Part shown: positions 59,717 through 64,000 of the stretch, in pieces
How positions within the stretch are numbered: the stretch's first letter is position 1
Layout of the letters: every line of letters starts with the position of its first letter
NCBI GenBank assembly: GCA_002482545.1
Contig: DLGF01000025.1
Coordinates: forward strand, 1 to 64,000
DNA: 64,000 nucleotides
Direction of reading: 5' to 3'
Source of the DNA: Sporomusaceae bacterium UBA7701
Lineage (GTDB): Bacteria; Bacillota; Negativicutes; Sporomusales; UBA7701
The notes under the pieces: generated by a model
Told to the model about the DNA's origin: nothing
What the model saw: only the letters and a program-made list of their open reading frames with translations
Databases searched by the model: none
Position numbers and translations under genes: made by a program

Positions 59717-59783
59717 GTACCTGCCAAGGCTTTTAGAAAGTTTTATTAAAGCATAAATATTCTATATTTCTGCATAATTATAG

Positions 59784-59877
59784 AGGATTTTTTCCCTGTC
59801 CGGCGAAACTACCCATAGAGCAAGCCATTCTGCGGGACATGATCCTTGCAGCGCCTCCCTCAGGGAGGCCTTTTTTT
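59784..59877 (+). ncRNA. Candidate structured leader RNA with terminator
   Basis: Nested pairings can be drawn: AGGAT (59784-59788) with ATCCT (59842-59846), TGTCC (59797-59801) with GGACA (59835-59839), and GGC with GCC inside. GCAAG (59820-59824) can instead pair with CTTGC (59845-59849). A perfect GCCTCCC/GGGAGGC terminator with seven Ts follows (59853-59877). No ORF lies in it. It is either a short independent RNA or a riboswitch-like attenuator upstream of the exported protein at 59989. It matches no riboswitch class I know. Confidence 0.5.
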
Positions 59878-59988
59878 GTTTTGCTTTGTTTGAAATTGCC
59901 AAGCCTGAATATCCCAGAATATACATCGTGTTCACGCTGTCCGGCGTGGAGACAATATAGTTAAAACTCCGCAAGGGAGGGAATTTGA

Positions 59989-60897
59989 ATGCTGCATAAA
60001 AGCCATCGCCGCGGCCTTCGGAAAAGGCATAAGCGTATGTTAGCCGCAGTGGCCGGCGCTGCCGTATTATCCTCGGCGGTATTGCCCGGCATGCCTATGG
60101 CCCAGGTCCAAGCCGCTCCCGCCACCAAATCTGTCGCCGATACCGCCACAAACCAGTCGGCGGCTTTCAGCCGGACCGACAGCCCGGTGCGAACGGTTAT
60201 CGAGCGGGCCGGCTCGCTGGGGCTCGATCCCTACGGCCGCTACTCTTTGCTATCCCATTCGAAATCTAAAGCCACCGTCAGCGTCCGGTCGAACGGCCAG
60301 ACCTTCAAGGTCGACCTGGTGCGCCGCGGCGGCAATTGGGTCGTCACGACCATTCGCGGCATCGGCGACTCGAATACTCCCGCAACATACAGGACCGTCT
60401 CGAACGGCTCCTATATTACCCTGCCGGCTTCCGGCTTCGTTCCGATGACCCTCGGCACCAGCCAGCAGATACTCTTCCAAACCAGCAACTACAACACCTG
60501 GACCTGGGGCTATGATTTCTATCCGCAAGGCATGGATTTCGGCGTTCTGCTGCAAAACCCCCGGCTGGCCGGCACGACCGCCCTCGTCCCCAAAAACATC
60601 CCCAATTTGGTCAACAATATCAATTTTTCTGATCAACTCGTACTATACGCTCATTTGGGCAACGTGGACAGCCGCGGCTACGGCATCGGCATCTCCCAGG
60701 TCGCCCAGACCGGCAACAACCTGACGGTCACCGTAAACATGAAGAGTCCGATCGCCAACGTTGCTTCAGGGGCCACCAAGCCCGACGATGTCGTCCCGCT
60801 GGACCGGGCCTCGCTCAACTTTGGCGCCCCGATTCATGTCACTTTCGTTGATGCGAACGGCACCGCCCTGGGCAACTACGTAATCAACCCGAGCTAA
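59989..60897 (+). CDS. Exported protein with PrcB-like C-terminal domain, 302 aa
   Basis: The basic N-terminus (SHRRGLRKRHKR) and a hydrophobic stretch ending AQVQAA form a signal peptide. The middle (about 65-200) is beta-rich with many Asn, Gly and Tyr. The C-terminal 100 residues (LVLYAHLGNVDSRGYGIGIS, TVNMKSP, VVPLDRASL) align by eye with the C-terminal PrcB-like domain of the protein at 47914. The gene follows a candidate structured leader; ATG follows AAGGGAGGG. Function unknown, probably at the cell envelope. Confidence 0.6.
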   Translation: MLHKSHRRGLRKRHKRMLAAVAGAAVLSSAVLPGMPMAQVQAAPATKSVADTATNQSAAFSRTDSPVRTVIERAGSLGLDPYGRYSLLSHSKSKATVSVRSNGQTFKVDLVRRGGNWVVTTIRGIGDSNTPATYRTVSNGSYITLPASGFVPMTLGTSQQILFQTSNYNTWTWGYDFYPQGMDFGVLLQNPRLAGTTALVPKNIPNLVNNINFSDQLVLYAHLGNVDSRGYGIGISQVAQTGNNLTVTVNMKSPIANVASGATKPDDVVPLDRASLNFGAPIHVTFVDANGTALGNYVINPS

Positions 60898-60942
60898 TCC
60901 TCCATCCCCTATTCCGGGACCTCCACGACCCTCCCCCATTTT

Positions 60943-60975
60943 AGCCTTCCGAGCTTCGGAAGGCTGTTCTTTTTG
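60943..60975 (+). terminator. Terminator of the exported-protein gene
   Basis: AGCCTTCC (60943-60950) pairs with GGAAGGCT (60958-60965), followed by GTTCTTTTTG. Confidence 0.88.
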
Positions 60976-61018
60976 TCATATTTCTGTCATACTTTACTGC
61001 TATCCTAAGTTCAAAGAC

Positions 61019-61096
61019 CGATCGGCACAGCATCGGTTTATGGCCCTGATAGGTTCATTCTGATGCTTCACAAGCTATCCGGTGCATAGCCGATCG
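61019..61096 (+). ncRNA. Candidate three-way-junction RNA upstream of the outer-membrane protein
   Basis: Closing stem CGATCGG (61019-61025) with CCGATCG (61090-61096), second stem AGCATC (61029-61034) with GATGCT (61062-61067), third stem GCTAT (61074-61078) with ATAGC (61086-61090). The second stem can extend inward (ATGG, CCT/AGG, CAT). The region is non-coding and lies about 160 bases before the start of the beta-barrel gene. It may be a riboswitch or other regulatory leader; no known class fits. Confidence 0.45.
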
Positions 61097-61257
61097 TTTC
61101 TATATATCTTACTTCATCGATCAAGAAGGGAGGTAAGTTGCGTTTTTAGCCAAGCAAGACCATTTGCCGCGAAAATACCCTATCTATTTCGGGCATATTT
61201 GAAATACAAATCCCATCAGGTACTTAGCGACTTCTCATTTAAGGAGGCTGACCTATT

Positions 61258-61797
61258 TTGAAAACCAAGATTCTGACAGTGCTAACAGGAGCTATGCTGG
61301 TAGCCAGCCTTAGCTACGCCGCTCCCCTTACCAATCTCGACCAAGGCGAAACCAAAGCCGGCTACAACCACTACAACCTCGACGTTTCCGGGCTGGACGT
61401 CAACGACGACAGCTTTTACCTGGAACATGGCATTTCCCCCAAGCTGAACCTCGGCGTTGAACGCAACACCTATTCCGTCGCCGGCGGCAGTTCCCACACC
61501 ACCGATGTCTATGCCCACTACAAACTCGGCAACAACCTCCAGCTGATTGTCGGCGACCGCAACTACAGCGGCGGCACGGACAAAGTATTCTACGGCGTTG
61601 GCGCGAATGTCAACTTGACCCCGCGGCTCGACGGCTACGCTACGGTAACGACCAGCAGCCTGGCCGACGAATGGCAGACCGGGGTTAACTACAGAATCAG
61701 CAACCAAGCCGCCCTCCATGTTGGCTACAAATCCTACAAGGAAGACCATTCCCCTACGATGGACGGCTTTGGCTTCGGCGTAGACTACCAGTTCTAA
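61258..61797 (+). CDS. Small outer-membrane beta-barrel protein (YfaZ-like)
   Basis: The start is TTG at 61258 with AAGGAGGCTGACC before it. A signal peptide (KTKILTVLTGAMLVASLSYA) is followed by alternating polar/hydrophobic strands with many aromatic girdle residues. The chain ends DYQF, and a terminal Phe is the recognition mark of outer-membrane barrel proteins. Length of about 155 mature residues fits an eight-strand barrel. It is the main evidence that the organism has an outer membrane. Function unknown. Confidence 0.8.
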   Translation: MKTKILTVLTGAMLVASLSYAAPLTNLDQGETKAGYNHYNLDVSGLDVNDDSFYLEHGISPKLNLGVERNTYSVAGGSSHTTDVYAHYKLGNNLQLIVGDRNYSGGTDKVFYGVGANVNLTPRLDGYATVTTSSLADEWQTGVNYRISNQAALHVGYKSYKEDHSPTMDGFGFGVDYQF

Positions 61798-61815
61798 CCG
61801 GCTGGCTCACATAAA

Positions 61816-61848
61816 AGGACTGACGATTCAATCGCCAGTCCTTTTATT
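61816..61848 (+). terminator. Terminator of the beta-barrel gene
   Basis: AGGACTG and CAGTCCT bracket a CGAT/ATCG inner stem, followed by TTTTATTATT. It also covers the end of the opposing zinc-ribbon gene. Confidence 0.85.
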
Positions 61849-61963
61849 ATTGGTTATTGTCCGCTTCATAGCCGCAGTTTGCGCATTTCCATCTATTGTC
61901 AGGCAGTTCAAACATCGTTTGCTTTTCGCATTCCGGGCAGGTTTTCAGTTCATTCTCATCCAT
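61847..61963 (-). CDS. Small zinc-ribbon peptide, 38 aa
   Basis: ATG at 61961-61963 follows GAGGGAGGCTGTTACC; TAA at 61847-61849. Two Cys pairs (TCPECEKQTMFE and WKCANCGYEADNNQ) form a complete zinc ribbon or rubredoxin-like knuckle. It ends on the shared terminator of the convergent beta-barrel gene. Good ribosome-binding site and compact fold make it a likely real gene. Confidence 0.72.
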   Translation of the reverse strand: MDENELKTCPECEKQTMFELPDNRWKCANCGYEADNNQ

Positions 61964-62273
61964 GGTAACAGCCTCCCTCGATTATCATTATTAACAAATT
62001 TCGACAAAAAACTCCCATTTCCTGCCTGCCAAGCACAATAAGAATTTTACTCTGCTCCGCAAGAACCGGCTGGCCCCTTTTCAGCGGCCAGAGCCTGCAG
62101 GCCCGACATTCCAAAGCTATTTACATAATTTGTCGAATCATCAACACTACGGCTGTTCAACCACTTCGTTGATTCATTTCATCGCACTCATTTTTTCAGG
62201 ATACCTTTCGCGGGCGGTTTGCATAAAATACAACACGGATATCCATCCAAATCTATAAAAAGGAGATTAAAGC
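61964..62273. other. Intergenic stretch of about 310 bases
   Basis: No ORF with a ribosome-binding site on either strand apart from the start region of the next gene. CTGGCC and GGCCAG at about 62069-62091 can pair. It should hold the promoters of the two divergent small genes; no clear box is seen. Confidence 0.4.
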
Positions 62274-62513
62274 ATGGATCAACTTCCGTCCTCCCGATCT
62301 TATATCGGCACCACGGTAACCATTTTGACCGCCTCGGGAGTAAGCTTCACCGGGCTGTTCCTGGGAATACGCCACCACGACGACGACTGCTTCCAAGGGG
62401 GCCAGTTTGTTTTTCTCCGGCTAACCGTCGCGTCTCCCCCTTATGTTATAGGCGAAGTGATAGCCATCAACCTCGCCCAGATCGTCTCCATCGGCCCGAT
62501 CTTTCTTCCCTAA
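62274..62513 (+). CDS. Small Sm-like/beta protein, 79 aa
   Basis: ATG follows AAAAGGAGATTAAAGC. The protein is beta-rich: YIGTTVTILTASGVSFTGLF, FVFLRL, VIGEVIAINLAQIVSIGP. The order, strand-Gly-loop-strand, then the final IN-x-x-QIVSI strand, resembles small Sm-fold or spore-coat-like beta barrels found in Firmicutes. A His/Asp-rich loop (RHHDDDC) could bind metal. No signal peptide. Function unknown. Confidence 0.6.
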   Translation: MDQLPSSRSYIGTTVTILTASGVSFTGLFLGIRHHDDDCFQGGQFVFLRLTVASPPYVIGEVIAINLAQIVSIGPIFLP

Positions 62514-62550
62514 GCGCTGTCGATCAGACCCCCATATCCGGCAGAACCAA

Positions 62551-62585
62551 CAAGCCTTCCGGCAAAAACCCGGAAGGCTTGTTTA
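62551..62585 (+). terminator. Terminator of the Sm-like gene
   Basis: CAAGCCTTCCGG (62551-62562) pairs with CCGGAAGGCTTG (62570-62581), followed by TTTATT. Confidence 0.85.
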
Positions 62586-62656
62586 TTGGAAACGGGGAGC
62601 GGTATTCGAACGCGCCCCGCAACACGGGAGACGGCCGTTCCTCCAGGTGTTTTTAG

Positions 62657-63817
62657 CTAGATTACGGGGCCTTGCATGTAGATATCCATCGAATTTACAT
62701 AGCCGGAGATTTCCGCCTTGGTCATGGTGCCTGAGGCGACGCGGGCCAGTTCTTCCAGGATGCGCCGCCCGGCGTCGGGGATGGTGTCGCCCCCGTCGAT
62801 CACGGCGCTCAGGTTCATATCGATATGGTCGCTCATTTTTTCAGCCGCGGTACGGCTGCCGGTAATCTTGAGCACCGGCACGAACGGGAAGCCCTGCGGC
62901 GCCCCCCGGCCGGTGGCGAATACGATGACGTTGCAGCCGGCGGCGGCCAGGCCGGTGAGGATTTCCGGCTCGCGGCCGGGCGAGTTCATGACCACCAGCC
63001 CCCGCACCGCAGGCCGCACGCCGTATTCGTAGACGGCCTGGATCGGGGCCGTGCCCGCCTTGGCGATGGCGCCGAGCGATTTTTCCTCGATGGTGGTGAG
63101 TCCGCCCTTGATGTTGCCGCCGGTCGGCTGCCCGCCGCGAATATCCTCCCCGACCGCCATGGCCCGCTTTTCCATGCGCGCCACCAGGCCCAGAATCCCC
63201 TGGGCCACGGTCTCGTTGGCGGCGTGCCGGGCCAGGATGTGTTCGGCGCCGATAAATTCGGTCACCTCACCGAGGACGGACACGCCGCCGGCCGCCACCA
63301 GCAGATCGGAAGCCACGCCGATGGCCGGGTTGGGCACCAGCCCCGAGGTGGTGTCCGAGCTGCCGCATTTCATACCCATGACCAGCTCGCTGATGGGAAA
63401 GGGTTCCCGCTGCTGCAGCGACGCCTCCCGGACCATTTCCTGGGCCAGCAAAATCCCTTGCGCCGTGGTCCGGGCCGCGCCGCCGATTTCCTGGACAACG
63501 ATATGCTCCACCCGCTTGCCGCTGGCCTTGATGCTTTCGATCACCCCGGCGAGGTCGGTGCTTTCGCAGCCCAGGCTGACGACGATCACCGAATGGAGGT
63601 TGGGGTTGCGGCCCAGGCCGATGAGCGCCTGATTGACAATGCCGATGTCGAGCGGCGTCTGACAGCAGCCCTGATGATGGGTAAAGCGGGCCGTTCCCTG
63701 GACTTGGCGGACAATAGCCTCGACCACTTCATTCACGCACACCACTGCCGACAAAACGCCCACATAGTTGCGGGTGCCTACCGTGCCGTCGGCGCGGCGA
63801 TAGCCCATAAATTCCAT
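62657..63817 (-). CDS. UxaA/GarD-type sugar-acid dehydratase, large subunit
   Basis: This 386-residue protein is the large, catalytic part of the altronate/galactarate dehydratase family: FMGYRRADGTVGTRNYVGVL, HHQGCCQT, SLGCES, MGMKCGSSDTTSG and the C-terminal GRGAPQGFP are family marks, with cysteines for the iron site. It removes water from a sugar acid (altronate, galactarate or a relative) to give a 2-keto-3-deoxy acid. The N-terminal SAF domain is on a separate gene just upstream. The exact substrate cannot be told. Confidence 0.87.
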   Translation of the reverse strand: MEFMGYRRADGTVGTRNYVGVLSAVVCVNEVVEAIVRQVQGTARFTHHQGCCQTPLDIGIVNQALIGLGRNPNLHSVIVVSLGCESTDLAGVIESIKASGKRVEHIVVQEIGGAARTTAQGILLAQEMVREASLQQREPFPISELVMGMKCGSSDTTSGLVPNPAIGVASDLLVAAGGVSVLGEVTEFIGAEHILARHAANETVAQGILGLVARMEKRAMAVGEDIRGGQPTGGNIKGGLTTIEEKSLGAIAKAGTAPIQAVYEYGVRPAVRGLVVMNSPGREPEILTGLAAAGCNVIVFATGRGAPQGFPFVPVLKITGSRTAAEKMSDHIDMNLSAVIDGGDTIPDAGRRILEELARVASGTMTKAEISGYVNSMDIYMQGPVI

Positions 63818-63819
63818 TT

Positions 63820-64000
63820 TTACGCCTCCTTCCGCAGGTCTCCGCGGCCGCGCAGGCTCTCGATATTCTGCACGTGGGCGTGGCAGCCCGCTTCGATGTC
63901 CGCCGTCGCCCGGCCGATGACCTCGCCGTATTTCAGAATCTCCTCGCCGCGGCGGACGGGCCGGACGGTGAATTTATGCCCGTAAGGAATGGCCTCGTTC
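63820..64000 (-). CDS. SAF-domain small subunit of the sugar-acid dehydratase (runs off the right edge)
   Basis: The visible C-terminal 59 residues (AIPYGHKFTVRPVRRGEEIL, GEVIGRATADIEAGCHAHVQ) match the SAF domain that forms the N-terminal part of UxaA/GarD. The stop lies 2 bases before the ATG of the large-subunit gene, with AAGGAGG inside its last codons, so both are translated together. The start lies outside the window. Confidence 0.85.
   Translation of the reverse strand, partial: NEAIPYGHKFTVRPVRRGEEILKYGEVIGRATADIEAGCHAHVQNIESLRGRGDLRKEA

Noticed and set aside
1..64000. CRISPR arrays, rRNA genes, IS elements with transposases.
   Set aside because: No regularly spaced repeats, no rRNA sequence and no transposase-like protein were seen in the window.

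Overview
The window looks like a chromosome segment of a spore-forming, outer-membrane-bearing Firmicute: class Negativicutes, probably Sporomusaceae. This is inferred from protein content, not from a marker gene. Sporulation genes (alpha/beta-type SASP, cotJABC, a Spo0E-like phosphatase, a SpoVD-type PBP, a SpoVE/FtsW-type protein) sit together with a small signal-peptide beta-barrel protein ending in Tyr-Gln-Phe, as expected of an outer membrane. Flagellar and chemotaxis genes (motB, cheR) and c-di-GMP proteins (PilZ, HD-GYP) are also present.

Layout. (1) 1-5417: right end of an integrated temperate element. It has a tyrosine integrase next to the 3' end of tRNA-Val(CAC), a LexA/CI-type S24 repressor, a divergent Cro-like gene with about six TATAGTT-type operators, a GIY-YIG protein, small early genes and two cargo genes for an exported and a membrane protein. 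The element continues off the left edge. (2) 5579-18256: host genes. These are a DacF-type carboxypeptidase, motB-cheR, alanine dehydrogenase with a tandem operator, hypA-hypB-spo0E-like, folD, SASP, polX, a SpoVD-type PBP and a TerC-family membrane protein. (3) 18784-37985: a leftward, roughly 19 kb cluster of siphovirus-like tail genes with its own candidate promoter and terminator. It has a tail tube, terminator, chaperone pair, short tape measure, DUF2163-type hub, 1030-residue tip protein, fibres and five related adhesin-like proteins. It has no recognisable terminase, portal, capsid, integrase or lysis gene. (4) 38200-54419: cotJABC, a PspC-like gene, an FtsW/SpoVE-like gene, a beta-propeller protein, a two-domain DUF2935 protein, trmB, a sensor kinase, an AAA+ regulator lacking the GAFTGA loop, a secreted PrcB-like protein, an ECF sigma/anti-sigma pair, a glucosaminidase, PilZ and glnS. 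(5) 54690-64000: small hypothetical genes, a TPR protein, a Cys/His-rich peptide, tRNA-Thr(CGT), a double-HD phosphodiesterase, two candidate structured RNAs upstream of exported proteins, the beta-barrel protein, and a split altronate/galactarate dehydratase pair cut by the right edge.

The most unusual region is the headless tail operon. It has the gene order of a phage or gene-transfer-agent tail module, one expanded receptor-binding-like family and a probable frameshift-coupled chaperone pair. Near its 5' end one gene appears to be frameshifted. It could be a flexible (F-type) tailocin, another tail-only particle, or a decaying prophage. Sequence alone does not decide.
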